NCBI RefSeq assembly: GCF_022808695.1
Contig: NZ_JAKZKW010000012.1
Location: 1 to 62,892 of the forward strand
Length of the DNA stretch: 62,892 bases
Direction: 5' to 3'
Source: Fundidesulfovibrio soli
GTDB lineage: Bacteria > Desulfobacterota > Desulfovibrionia > Desulfovibrionales > Desulfovibrionaceae
Shown here piece after piece: positions 1-8,308 of this stretch. The position numbers and the translations under genes are program-made. Under the pieces are notes generated by a model. The model searched no databases. It saw only the letters and a list, made by a program, of their open reading frames with translations, and had not been told where the DNA came from. How positions within the stretch are numbered: position 1 is the first letter of the stretch; each line of letters opens with the position of its first letter.

Positions 1-211
1 CCGGTCGATGTTCTTCAAAACCATCGGCAGGCTCCCCGGCGCGCTGGCCCCTCCCCAAGGCTGGCTGCCCTATGGTCCGCGAACACGGCCGGATAGGCTC
101 CGGCCTGGCTGCCGGCCGCCCAGGCCAGCCAGACCGCACTTGATTTTTTCGCCAGTGGGGCTACACCCCGAAAGCCCCGCGGGGCGCAACCATTCACCCA
201 AGGAGACCGCA

Positions 212-712
212 ATGGCCCGCAAAGCCTTATTGACCGCCCTGGCCCTGATCCTCGCCCTGGCCGTGCCCGCCTTCGCCCAGCAGAAGGCCGGAGACAAGAA
301 GCCCGCCGCTTCGGGCGCCGCCTCAGGGGCCGCCGCCTCCGCCGCCCCCCGCGCCACCGTGAGCAACTTCGGCCAGCGCTGGAACGGCATGACCGACAAG
401 GAGCGCGAGTTGTACCTGGAGGGCATGGCCTTCGCCTTCCGCACTGTCTGCATGAGCGCCGTCATGACCCTGGATTCTTCCAAGACCAGCCCCCAGGAAG
501 CCGACAAGGCCTTCCGCGAGTGCTTCAGCGGCTGGTTCCCCTATCGCCCCTACGACGTGAAGCAGGCCATGAACGCCATCTACCAGGACAAGGCCAACAA
601 CATCATCCCCTTCGACATCGCCTACGGCCAGGCCCTGCTCAAGGTGAAGGGCGACCCCATCGAGGAAAACCTGAACAAGCTGCGCCAGGATCTGGCCAAG
701 CGCGCGAAATAG
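212..712 (+). CDS. Secreted protein of unknown function
   Basis: A 166-residue protein. The start is the ATG at 212 because an AAGGAG ribosome site lies just upstream (about 200-205) and the protein then opens with a clean Sec signal peptide (Ala/Leu-rich, ending in AFAQQ near residue 24). An Ala/Gly/Ser-rich linker (about residues 30-50) follows, then a compact alpha-helical domain with two cysteines that could form a disulfide. The length, signal peptide and two Cys recall small periplasmic HdeA/Tai-type proteins, but no family motif is recognised. It is 16 bp upstream of the next gene and probably co-transcribed with it. Confidence 0.75.
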   Translation: MARKALLTALALILALAVPAFAQQKAGDKKPAASGAASGAAASAAPRATVSNFGQRWNGMTDKERELYLEGMAFAFRTVCMSAVMTLDSSKTSPQEADKAFRECFSGWFPYRPYDVKQAMNAIYQDKANNIIPFDIAYGQALLKVKGDPIEENLNKLRQDLAKRAK

Positions 713-728
713 CCGAAGGCCCGCAGCC

Positions 729-1247
729 GTGACCGCGCTGGATCTGCAGGTGGGCCAGGCCCTGGGCATCAGGCCCGAGGGCGAAGGCCCGGCCCCGGTT
801 CTGGTGGGGGGCGGCTTCGAGGTGTTCTTCTTCTACGGGGGCCTCTCGCGGGAGGAGGTGCTGGGGTTCGCCACCGGCGCCGTCTCCTGCGGGGTCTACG
901 TTGAGGACGCCATCCCGGTGCTGGTGCTTGATATCGAGAACTTCGGCGGGCTGGAGGTGGCCTTCAACATCTTCGTCGAACCCGAGGAGAAACGCCGCCA
1001 GTTCTTCGAAGCCACGCCCGCCGGGAGCACGGCGCACATCGTGCTCTGCGACCATCCCGGTTCGGTGGTGCAGGCCGTGCGCCTGATCCGGCCAGGGGTG
1101 CATGCCATCTCCGAGATCAAGAAGGCCTGTTTCGACCAGCTCACCCTCTACAGAAACCTCTCCCAGTGTTTCCAGGCCATGGGCCGCATCTACGAGTCCA
1201 TCAGCCCGGAGGAGATGCGCCGCATGGTCACCATGCGCCCGGCCTGA
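729..1247 (+). CDS. Hypothetical cytoplasmic protein
   Basis: A 172-residue protein starting at a GTG 16 bp after the preceding stop. It has no signal peptide or membrane segment. The sequence alternates beta-like and helical stretches (a Gly-rich GGGFEVFFFYGG segment near residue 27, and a C-terminal helix ending SPEEMRRMV). I do not recognise a family. It is followed by a strong intrinsic terminator, so it is the last gene of a two-gene transcript. Confidence 0.65.
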   Translation: MTALDLQVGQALGIRPEGEGPAPVLVGGGFEVFFFYGGLSREEVLGFATGAVSCGVYVEDAIPVLVLDIENFGGLEVAFNIFVEPEEKRRQFFEATPAGSTAHIVLCDHPGSVVQAVRLIRPGVHAISEIKKACFDQLTLYRNLSQCFQAMGRIYESISPEEMRRMVTMRPA

Positions 1248-1272
1248 CGCGCCGGCGGGGCTACCAAAGACA

Positions 1273-1315
1273 GGACCCGGTGCGGCATCAACTGCCGCAC
1301 CGGGTCCGTTTTTTT
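1273..1315 (+). terminator. Rho-independent terminator
   Basis: A perfect 14-bp stem (GGACCCGGTGCGGC with its complement) closes a 7-nt loop and is followed by G and seven T residues. It ends the transcript of the two upstream genes. Confidence 0.9.
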
Positions 1316-1526
1316 GTTCGCGGGTGGTGTCTTCCGGCGGCCTGGGCTGGCCGGAGTCAGCCCCATCAGGCCGTTTGCGGACGCCTCTGCCAGGAAGCTG
1401 GGGAGGCAGGCCGGGCCAGCGGAGAAGGCGCTCCGGGGAGCCCGGGGATCATGCGTTGGCCGAAACCTGAGGGTCCGTCGGGGCGTCTGGATTCATGGGC
1501 TCTCCAGTCCGGGGGGCCTCTGGAGG

Positions 1527-1847
1527 CTATTTGCCCTTGTAGGAGCGCTGCTGCTGGCGCAGGGCCTCGCGCATCACGTCCTGGTTGACGCGGTGCTCTT
1601 CAGCCTCGCGCACCAGGGTATCGAATTTGGCCTTGTACTCGGGGGAACTCTTGTCCATGCCGCTGTTCTCCAGCGCGTGGAGACGGTTCATGGCGTCGCG
1701 GTAGCTGGCGCGTTCCATGCGCATGGCCGCCTCGATCTGGTCGGGGAGCATGGAGGAGTAGTCCACCGTGTCGGCGAAGGCGGCGGTGGAGAGGGCCAGG
1801 GAGGCCGCGATGGCGGCGGCGATGAGCAATGTTTTCGCGGTGCGCAT
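1527..1847 (-). CDS. Small secreted helical protein of unknown function
   Basis: A 106-residue protein with a signal peptide (cleavage likely after AAFA, about residue 25). The mature part is highly charged and helical. It contains the segments LPDQIEAAMRMERASYRD and SPEYKAKFDTLVREAEEH and ends Arg/Gln/Lys-rich. The pattern suggests a periplasmic coiled-coil protein. It is convergent with the gene pair to its left and divergent from the similar small secreted protein at 2060. No family is recognised. Confidence 0.7.
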   Translation of the reverse strand: MRTAKTLLIAAAIAASLALSTAAFADTVDYSSMLPDQIEAAMRMERASYRDAMNRLHALENSGMDKSSPEYKAKFDTLVREAEEHRVNQDVMREALRQQQRSYKGK

Positions 1848-2059
1848 GGTATCCTCGTGAATGTCGGCGGTGCCCCATACTACCAGATAACAGCCTGCTC
1901 GGACAATGCGTTTTTTCGCCGCGCACGGCCCCGCGTCTGCGTTGCCCCGGAGGCAAGACCCCTCCTGTTCCTAATGATTGCGCCGAATCGGCCCGGCATG
2001 TTACCGGGAAATCGCAAACCGCAGAGCAAACGTTCTCGACCTTGACGTGGAGGTGTTCC

Positions 2060-2389
2060 GTGCGTCGCTTCATGACCTGCCTGCTGCTGGCGGGAACCTG
2101 CGTTCTGTGCTTGGCCCAGCCTCCGTGCTGCGCGCAGAACCGGATCACGCAGGCTCAGCTTGAGAAGCTGGCCGACAAGGTGAAGGCCCAGCGGGACGCC
2201 TACCTGCGTTTCGAGGGCGCCGAGCAGGAGGCCCTCCAAGACGGCCTGGCAGAGCGCGCGGCCGTGTTCCGCGAAGCCAAGCTCAAGGCGAAGGCGGCCT
2301 ACCTGGCTCTCGACGCCGACCTGAAGAAGTCGCTCGAAGCCAAGAACGCCCAGGACAAGGCGGACCAGCGGGCGGCCATCGAGCACTGA
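2060..2389 (+). CDS. Small secreted coiled-coil protein of unknown function
   Basis: A 109-residue protein. I chose the GTG at 2060 because GGAGGT lies 6-11 bases upstream and the protein then starts with a signal peptide (MRRFMTCLLLAGTCVLCLA). The mature region is Lys/Glu/Ala-rich and helical. A Cys near residue 18 in VLCLAQ could be a lipobox, but the motif is weak. It resembles its divergent neighbour in architecture, not clearly in sequence. Function unknown. Confidence 0.7.
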   Translation: MRRFMTCLLLAGTCVLCLAQPPCCAQNRITQAQLEKLADKVKAQRDAYLRFEGAEQEALQDGLAERAAVFREAKLKAKAAYLALDADLKKSLEAKNAQDKADQRAAIEH

Positions 2390-2636
2390 TCCCCCCGTCC
2401 CGCCGGGTCAGCCTTGCCGGGCGGCTTATGCTCCCGCCCGGCTCCCCCCGTCCCCCATCCGATGGGCCTTCGCCATCGTGCCATCTTTGCATCTTCACTG
2501 TCTTTCAGCGCCGGGCGTGACGCGTCCCATGCGCAACCGGACCGCCCCCGCTGCCGTTCCATCCGCTCGGGAGCCCGATCCCGGCCTGCGGACGCAACAA
2601 TGGGGCGATGGTGATCCATTTGCCCAGGAACGACGC

Positions 2637-2648
2637 AATTGTACAATT
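2637..2648. promoter_or_regulatory. AT-rich perfect palindrome, possible operator
   Basis: AATTGTACAATT is a perfect 12-bp palindrome in a GC-rich genome, about 330 bp upstream of nrfH. Its role is unknown. It could belong to a distal nrf control site or to an unannotated transcript. Confidence 0.35.
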
Positions 2649-2879
2649 TTAGGAATGTTTCGTCCGTCGCAATCCCTGCGTCAGTGGCGAGCTCTGGCTG
2701 GCAGCGGTGCTGCGCCGCATCGATCCAGACGATTCCGGGAGGATTTTGCGTCCTCATGGCGCTGCGAACGATTTCCCTTGCGTCCCTGTGGCAGGCTGCT
2801 AATAGTTCGGAAAAACATGTTTGTTTGCGGGGCACTGCCCTGCCATTAGTGAGGAGGGGAGGTTATTTTTCGCCCTGTT

Positions 2880-2895
2880 TGTGATCCAGGTCACA
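2880..2895 (+). promoter_or_regulatory. CRP/FNR-family (HcpR-like) binding site upstream of nrfHA
   Basis: TGTGA-N6-TCACA with perfect 5-bp arms and T-rich flanks, centred about 93 bp before the nrfH start. The spacing and arms match the CRP/FNR consensus and the published HcpR motif of Desulfovibrio, where HcpR controls nitrosative-stress genes. Control of nrfHA by such a regulator is inferred from position and sequence. Confidence 0.7.
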
Positions 2896-2980
2896 TTTCC
2901 CGGGGGGCCCTTGAGCTAAGGTGTACACCAGTCGCAACCGCCCGGAGACAGGCCCGGGCAAGCCCAGAGGAGGACGCCGC

Positions 2981-3460
2981 ATGAGCAATTCGCCGCCTAA
3001 GCATTCAGGGAAAACAAACTGGTTCGCCGTGGCCATGGTGCTGGCGGCGGTCATCGTGCTGGGCGCGGGCGGAGCCTACACCATGCAGGCCACGGATACG
3101 GCCGCGTTCTGCTCCAGTTGCCACACCATGAGCGAGGAGACCTGGACCTACCAGAACTCCGGGCATGTGAAGGTCACCTGCAACGACTGCCACGCCCCCA
3201 ACAACCTGGCCGCCAAGATCCCCTTCAAAGCCGCCGCCGGGGCCAGCGACGCCTGGAGCACGGTGACCAAGAATATTCCGGACGTGATCCACGCCAACAA
3301 GCTCCACAAGGACGTCATCCAGGCCAACTGCCTGCGCTGCCACTCGGCCACCGTCTCCACCGTGGCCATGGACTCCAAGCCCTACTGCGTGGACTGCCAC
3401 CGTTCCGTACCGCACAAGTCCCGCTCCCCCATATCCACAAGGAAGGTCGCCGATGGCTAA
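2981..3460 (+). CDS. nrfH: Cytochrome c nitrite reductase small subunit NrfH
   Basis: A 159-residue membrane-anchored tetrahaem cytochrome of the NapC/NirT family that passes electrons from menaquinol to NrfA. One N-terminal transmembrane helix (about residues 14-34) is followed by four CXXCH haem sites: C44SSCH, C67NDCH, C117LRCH and C136VDCH. Met50 directly follows the first motif (CSSCHTM), matching the Met ligand known for Desulfovibrio NrfH. The ATG at 2981 follows an AGAGGAGGA ribosome site. The gene overlaps nrfA by 8 bp, so the two are translationally coupled. Confidence 0.95.
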   Translation: MSNSPPKHSGKTNWFAVAMVLAAVIVLGAGGAYTMQATDTAAFCSSCHTMSEETWTYQNSGHVKVTCNDCHAPNNLAAKIPFKAAAGASDAWSTVTKNIPDVIHANKLHKDVIQANCLRCHSATVSTVAMDSKPYCVDCHRSVPHKSRSPISTRKVADG

Positions 3461-5048
3461 GAACAAGCTTTTGCTGGCGTTGCTCGCTGCTGCGGGCCTG
3501 AGCGTGATCCTGGTCGGCTGCGGCCAGCAGGCCGAGGCCCCCAAGCCTCCCGTATACAAGACCGGGCTCAAGAGCGAGGAGACCTCCAACAAGGCCTTCG
3601 AGAAGCTCTTCCCGGCCCAGTGGCTCACCTACCAGCGCAACAACCAGGACGACCTCAAGCAGCTCACCGACTACGGCGGCCCCGTTCCCTGGGACAAGAA
3701 CGACACCGTGCACCAGCCCCCCAAGGGCAACCCCAAGGCGGGCCAGCCCTACCTGAAGAACCTCTGGCTGGGCTACCCCTTCAGCTTCGAGTACAAAAAG
3801 GCGCGCGGGCACACCTACGCCATACAGGACATCGAGAACACCGACCGCATCAACCGCTACTCCGAACAGGCGGGCCTGCCCACAACCTGCTGGAACTGCA
3901 AGACCAACAAGATGGCCGGGTGGGTGCAGGAATACGGCGACAAGGTCTGGACCATGGAGTTCAACTCCTTCCGCCAGAAGCAGGACATGAAGGACAACAC
4001 CATCGGCTGCCCTTACTGTCACGACCCGGCGGACATGAAGCTGCGTATCTCCTCCATTCCGCTCAAGGAAGCTTTCAAGAAGCTGGGCGTGGATCTGACC
4101 AAGGCCACCCGAAACGAGATGCGGTCCTACGTGTGCGCCCAGTGCCACGTGGAGTACTACTTCCAGGAGGCCAAGTTCGGCGCGGCCAAGATGCCCGTGT
4201 TCCCCTGGACCAGCGGCGCCACGCAGGACAAGCCCTTCGCCGGCGTGGACCCCGAGAACATGTACGAGTACTACAAGGATCACGGCATCGTGGAGGACAA
4301 GGGCATGGAAGGCTGGTTCGCCGACTGGGTGCACCCCGTCTCCAAGACGCCCATGCTCAAAGCCCAGCACCCCGAGTTCGAGAACTTCATCAACGGCCCC
4401 CACGGGGCGGCCGGAGTGGCCTGCGCGGACTGCCACATGGCCTACACCCGCAACGTGGACCCCGATAAGAAGAAGATCAGCAACCACCAGTGGACCTCGC
4501 CGCTGCTCAACATCGATGGCACCTGCAAGCAGTGCCACCAGGACAAGACCGCCGAATACCTCAAGAGCCGCGTGCTCTTCGCCCAGAGCAGGGTGCACGA
4601 CCAGCTGAACAAGGCCGCCGAATACGTGATCCGCGCCCACGAGGCCGTGCGCCAGGCCAACGAGTATAAGGGCGAGAAGAACCCCAACGCCGAGGCCCTG
4701 ATGATCCAGGCCAAGGAGAACCTGCGCCACGCCCAGTGGATGTGGGACATCATCTCCGCCGAGAACTCCATGGGCGCGCACAACCCCGTGAAGTCGCTGG
4801 ACACCCTGGCCCGCTCCCAGGAGTACGCCCGCCGCAGCGCGGATCTCTCCCAGCAGGCCACTAACTACGGCATCAGCAAGACCCTGGAAGGCGACGTCAA
4901 GACCCTGGTTCCGCCCATCCTGGAGTGGAGCCGCAAGATGCAGATGGACCCGGAAAATTTGAAGAAATACACCTGGACCACCTACCTCAAGGCGCTGCCC
5001 AAGGCCGATCAGGTCTGGGACGGCGACAAGAAGCTCACCGCCAACTAG
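3453..5048 (+). CDS. nrfA: Ammonia-forming cytochrome c nitrite reductase NrfA
   Basis: A 531-residue pentahaem enzyme that reduces nitrite to ammonium with six electrons on the outer face of the inner membrane. The N-terminus is a lipoprotein signal with lipobox LVGC at Cys23. The active-site haem uses the NrfA-specific motif C146WNCK, with Lys as distal ligand. Four ordinary sites follow: C186PYCH, C228AQCH, C324ADCH and C358KQCH. The helical C-terminal third is the usual dimerisation region. All hallmark residues are present. It is co-transcribed with nrfH and closed by a terminator. Confidence 0.97.
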   Translation: MAKNKLLLALLAAAGLSVILVGCGQQAEAPKPPVYKTGLKSEETSNKAFEKLFPAQWLTYQRNNQDDLKQLTDYGGPVPWDKNDTVHQPPKGNPKAGQPYLKNLWLGYPFSFEYKKARGHTYAIQDIENTDRINRYSEQAGLPTTCWNCKTNKMAGWVQEYGDKVWTMEFNSFRQKQDMKDNTIGCPYCHDPADMKLRISSIPLKEAFKKLGVDLTKATRNEMRSYVCAQCHVEYYFQEAKFGAAKMPVFPWTSGATQDKPFAGVDPENMYEYYKDHGIVEDKGMEGWFADWVHPVSKTPMLKAQHPEFENFINGPHGAAGVACADCHMAYTRNVDPDKKKISNHQWTSPLLNIDGTCKQCHQDKTAEYLKSRVLFAQSRVHDQLNKAAEYVIRAHEAVRQANEYKGEKNPNAEALMIQAKENLRHAQWMWDIISAENSMGAHNPVKSLDTLARSQEYARRSADLSQQATNYGISKTLEGDVKTLVPPILEWSRKMQMDPENLKKYTWTTYLKALPKADQVWDGDKKLTAN

Positions 5049-5072
5049 CCCAAGAGTCAGCCTGAACCCGAG

Positions 5073-5100
5073 GCCCCCCGCGCAAGCGGGGGGCTTTTTT
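5073..5100 (+). terminator. Rho-independent terminator after nrfA
   Basis: A GC stem (GCCCCCCGC/GCGGGGGGC) with a short loop is followed by six T residues, 25 bp after the nrfA stop. Confidence 0.9.
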
Positions 5101-5219
5101 ACGACTCTTCAGGTCGACAACCAGGCGCAAAAAAGTCATAGTCAATGGGAAGTTCCAGCGCCCCCGCCCCCCGAGGAGGCCGCGGCCGCGCAACGCATAC
5201 GACGGGAGCAGGCTCACGG

Positions 5220-5306
5220 ATGGAAAACAACGCGCACTCAATCCGCCTCTGGCTGGGATGCCTGATAGGCTCGGCGCTGCTCACGCTCTACGGCGGGCAC
5301 GTCTGA
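5220..5306 (+). pseudogene. Short upstream frame, probable detached 5' end of the SpoIIE-type gene
   Basis: An ATG at 5220, preceded at usual distance by GGGAG, opens a 28-codon frame. It encodes a polar start, one hydrophobic helix (LWLGCLIGSALLTLY) and then TGA at 5304-5306. The same frame continues two codons later with the ATG at 5313 of the phosphatase gene, which has no ribosome site of its own. This looks like one gene interrupted by a nonsense codon, or by a sequencing error. A true separate leader peptide is less likely. Confidence 0.55.
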
Positions 5307-5312
5307 CCTTTC

Positions 5313-6773
5313 ATGGAGTCTCTGCCCCCCGTGGAGCTGGGGGCGATCATCTTCGGGGCTTTCGCCGCGACGCTGTGCCTGCGCGGCCCGCTGCTCAGGC
5401 TGCTGGTGGACCCGCGCCACATCTTCGTCCAGGTCGGCTGGCAGTTCTGGGTGGACTTCGGCCTGGGACTGGCGGCGGGGCTCATGGCCATGGCCTTCAA
5501 CACACTGGTCAAGGGTTTCCCGGTCTTCAGCGGGGTCAAGCTCTTCCTGGGCATGACGGCCGTGGCTTTCTTCCTTTCCATGGACGCGGCCCTGGGACGT
5601 CAGCGGGACATCATCGCCACGGCCTGCCGCAAGAGCTGGCACAAGCCTCCGGCGCGGGTGCGGCCCCTGGCCCGCAAGCTGGCCGTGGTGGCAACGGGCT
5701 CCACCCTGTTGGTGGCCGCGCTGCTCACCCTGATACTGAACAACGCCGTTGACTGGCTGGCCACGCACGCCGGCGGGGCCCAGGCCCTGGCCGTGGCCAA
5801 GCGCTCCGTCATGGTGGAGGTGGTCTTCGTGACCGCGGTGCTGGTGGGCGGGGTCATCGGGTTGATCCTGCGCTATTCCGAGAATCTGCGCAGGCTCCTG
5901 CAGGAGCAGACCGCGGTGCTGGACTCCGTGAGCCAGGGCCTGCTGGACCGCTTCATCCCCGTGGCCACGGCCGACGAGTTCGGGGTGATCGCGGCGCGCA
6001 CCAACTCCATGATCGAGAGCCTGCGCCACCGCGTGAGCCTGATGAACGCCCTGGACCAGGCCCAGGCCGTGCAGCGGAGCCTGCTGCCGGGCAAGCTCCC
6101 CGTCCGGCCGGGGCTGGATATCGCCGCCGCGGCCGTCTATTCCGGCCAGACCGGGGGCGACTACTACGACTTCCTGGAGTTGGCGGGCGACAGCCTGTCC
6201 GTGGTGGTGGCGGACGTCTCCGGCCACGGCATGGACTCGGCCCTGCTCATGGCCTCGGCCCGTGGCTTTCTGCGCCAGGCAGCGCTGTGCCTCTCCGACA
6301 CGTCGCGCATCGTGACCACCCTCAACCGCCATCTGGCGCGGGATGTGGCCGGGTCGGGCCACTTCATCACCATGTTCATGCTCGTGCTGGACCCGGCGCG
6401 CAAGACCCTGGAGTGGGTGAGGGCTGGGCACGATCCGGCTATCGTCTACGACCCCGCCACGGACGTTTTCAGCGAGCTCAAGGGCCGGGGTCTGCCCCTG
6501 GCAGTGGACCCCGAGAGCGCCTACCTGCCCGAGCGCATGACGGGCTGGCCCACGGGCAGCGTGCTGGTGCTGGGCACCGACGGCCTGTGGGAGGCCTTCG
6601 GCCCGGACGGCTCCATGTACGGCAAGGACCGGCTGCGCGCCGTGATCCGCGCCAACGCCGCGCTGCCCGCCCAGGCCATCATGGAAGCCATCGCCGAGGA
6701 CTGGCGGCGGTTCCTGGACGGCGCGCCCCAGGAGGACGACGTGACCCTGGTGGTGATCCGCTTCGAGGGCTGA
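5313..6773 (+). CDS. Membrane-bound SpoIIE/PP2C-type serine phosphatase
   Basis: A 486-residue protein. Residues 1-190 hold about four to five membrane helices. A HAMP-like segment (about 190-250) leads into a PPM/SpoIIE phosphatase domain (about 265-486). Metal-site motifs are visible: GGDYYDF, ADVSGHGMDSALLM, TDGLWEAFG and QEDDVTLVV. Such proteins usually dephosphorylate an anti-sigma-factor antagonist in partner-switching, but no antagonist or anti-sigma gene is adjacent. The start is doubtful: no ribosome site precedes 5313, and an in-frame segment with a better start (5220) is cut off by TGA at 5304. If UGA were read through, the protein would gain about 31 residues including one more helix. 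Confidence 0.85.
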   Translation: MESLPPVELGAIIFGAFAATLCLRGPLLRLLVDPRHIFVQVGWQFWVDFGLGLAAGLMAMAFNTLVKGFPVFSGVKLFLGMTAVAFFLSMDAALGRQRDIIATACRKSWHKPPARVRPLARKLAVVATGSTLLVAALLTLILNNAVDWLATHAGGAQALAVAKRSVMVEVVFVTAVLVGGVIGLILRYSENLRRLLQEQTAVLDSVSQGLLDRFIPVATADEFGVIAARTNSMIESLRHRVSLMNALDQAQAVQRSLLPGKLPVRPGLDIAAAAVYSGQTGGDYYDFLELAGDSLSVVVADVSGHGMDSALLMASARGFLRQAALCLSDTSRIVTTLNRHLARDVAGSGHFITMFMLVLDPARKTLEWVRAGHDPAIVYDPATDVFSELKGRGLPLAVDPESAYLPERMTGWPTGSVLVLGTDGLWEAFGPDGSMYGKDRLRAVIRANAALPAQAIMEAIAEDWRRFLDGAPQEDDVTLVVIRFEG

Positions 6774-6841
6774 CCGCGCCCCGTTTGACCGACACACCCA
6801 AGCCGCCAATTGAATCGGACGTAACACCAGGAGCCCAGAGC

Positions 6842-7921
6842 GTGAAGAAAGACATCCCGCAGCTGCACTTCATCCGCGCCATCGCCATGATCGGCATCTT
6901 CCTGCACCACCTCTTCCAGGGCATCGGCCCCCTGCGCGACGCCTACGCCGGGACGCTCCTGGGCGAGCTGTTCGTGGACCTGGCCCTGGGCGTGGTGGTC
7001 TTCAACGTGATGACCAGCTTCCTGCTGGCCATGCCCTACGTGGGGGAGAACCCCGCCCCGGTGCCCACGTTCAGGAGCTTCGTGCCCAGGCGGCTGTGGC
7101 GGCTGTGCCCGCACTACTACGTGGCCGTGGTGCTGGTGGTGCTGGGCAACGCGGTGGTCTACCGGGTCACCAACCCGGCGGACTGGCTGCCCTCGGCCCT
7201 GTACCACCTGTTCTTCCTGGACCCGCTGCGCACGCAGTCCTTCATGTCCAACACGGCGGCCTACTGGTGGCTGGGGCTGCTCATGCAGTTCACCCTGGCC
7301 TGGCCTCTGATCCTGAAGTTGGCCCGCCGCTACGGCCTGCCCAAGCTGACCATCTGGGCGACCCTGATCGCCTGGCCGCTCACGGAGGCGCTCAAGATGT
7401 GGGGCAGGGCGGCCCCGGGCGGCATCGGCGACACGCTGGCCTTCCTCTCCAGCTTCAACCTGCCTTCGCGCCTGCCGGAGTTCCTGATGGGCATGTGGAT
7501 GGCGCAGCTGTGGAAGGAGCGCCCTGGCCGCACCTGGATCGTGGACAGGAACCTGGGCGCTTTGATTTTCGGCGCGTGCGGGCTGTGCCTGGTGTGGTCG
7601 CTGCTGGGATGGACGAAACCCTGGTTCGCCTCCCTGGCATGGACGCTGGCATTGTTTGTGGGGCTGTTCGCCACGCCCGTGGCCGAGCGCCTTGGGCAGC
7701 GGGCCTGGGTGCTGTGGCTCTCGGGCGCGTCGTACGCGATCTATCTGGTGCACCAGCCTGTTCTGAGCTACCTGGACGTGGCCTTCGCGTCGTTCGCGCC
7801 GTGGCTGAAGTTCGTGGCGCTCGGGGCGGTGGGCTGGCTGCTGAGCGTGAAGGAAGGGGCCTACGTGGACAGGGCCGCCGCATGGCTGACCGCCACGTTC
7901 GAGCCGAAGAAGGCGCGCTAG
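6842..7921 (+). CDS. Membrane acyltransferase, acyltransferase-3 family
   Basis: A 359-residue polytopic membrane protein (about ten helices) of the OafA/YrhL-type acyltransferase-3 family, which transfers acyl groups to carbohydrates or peptidoglycan. The family signature is at the N-terminus: HFIRAIAMIGIFLHHL, with the conserved Arg and a catalytic-type His. A C-terminal YAIYLVHQPVL segment is also typical. The GTG start at 6842 is supported by CCAGGAG upstream. The acceptor substrate is unknown; it lies outside the main glycan locus. Confidence 0.85.
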   Translation: MKKDIPQLHFIRAIAMIGIFLHHLFQGIGPLRDAYAGTLLGELFVDLALGVVVFNVMTSFLLAMPYVGENPAPVPTFRSFVPRRLWRLCPHYYVAVVLVVLGNAVVYRVTNPADWLPSALYHLFFLDPLRTQSFMSNTAAYWWLGLLMQFTLAWPLILKLARRYGLPKLTIWATLIAWPLTEALKMWGRAAPGGIGDTLAFLSSFNLPSRLPEFLMGMWMAQLWKERPGRTWIVDRNLGALIFGACGLCLVWSLLGWTKPWFASLAWTLALFVGLFATPVAERLGQRAWVLWLSGASYAIYLVHQPVLSYLDVAFASFAPWLKFVALGAVGWLLSVKEGAYVDRAAAWLTATFEPKKAR

Positions 7922-7949
7922 GGCGCGAATGGCCGGAGGCGATCCCCGC

Positions 7950-8153
7950 TCAGGCTTTTGAGGCGGGGGCGATGGGGAGCTTGGGATCCTTGGCTTTCTT
8001 GTTCCAGTGATCCTTGACCAGGCGGCAGGCCTCCTTGGGGAGGGTCCGCTCCATGAGAGTGAAATATCGGGAGCGGAATACGGCCAGCTCGTGGTAGCTG
8101 GAGGCCTGATCGATCAAGCTCATGAAGTGAGCTGCGTTCTGGGTCTCTTCCAT
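7950..8153 (-). CDS. Small hypothetical protein
   Basis: A 67-residue charged helical protein starting METTQ-like (M-E-E-T-Q) and ending in a Lys/Ala/Pro-rich tail. The start at 8153 is the best ATG, although no clear ribosome site precedes it. Composition is protein-like (Arg/Lys/Glu balance, FRSRYFTLMERTLPKEACR). It is divergent from the SH3-domain gene. No family is recognised. Confidence 0.5.
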   Translation of the reverse strand: MEETQNAAHFMSLIDQASSYHELAVFRSRYFTLMERTLPKEACRLVKDHWNKKAKDPKLPIAPASKA

Positions 8154-8308
8154 GTCCGGGCGATATCGCAACCGGCGCGGCAAAGCAACAGTCCGTAGCG
8201 AACCTCTTGAATTGCGGGGCGTTCTTGACTATCGTGCCAGGCCTGCGGCATATGAGCGGCGACCGGTTGTTGTTTTCTTCCCCTTTATCGAATCCACGGC
8301 GGATCAAG

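Larger units (their letters stand above)
2390..2980. other. Long intergenic region upstream of nrfHA
   Basis: About 590 bp without a convincing gene. Short open frames occur on both strands, but none has a ribosome site or protein-like composition. The part after 2630 is more AT-rich than the surroundings. It holds a perfect 12-bp AT-rich palindrome (2637-2648) and a CRP/FNR-type palindrome (2880-2895) next to nrfH, so it is probably a control region. Confidence 0.6.

Noticed and set aside
2299..2835. A 178-codon open frame on the minus strand in the nrf upstream gap
   Set aside because: It overlaps the small secreted protein gene, has no ribosome site and reads as random Arg/Ala/Gly-rich sequence.
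3315..4781. A 488-codon open frame antisense to nrfA
   Set aside because: It is a shadow of the high-GC nrfA frame, rich in Val/Leu/Gly/His with no domain; nrfA is certain.
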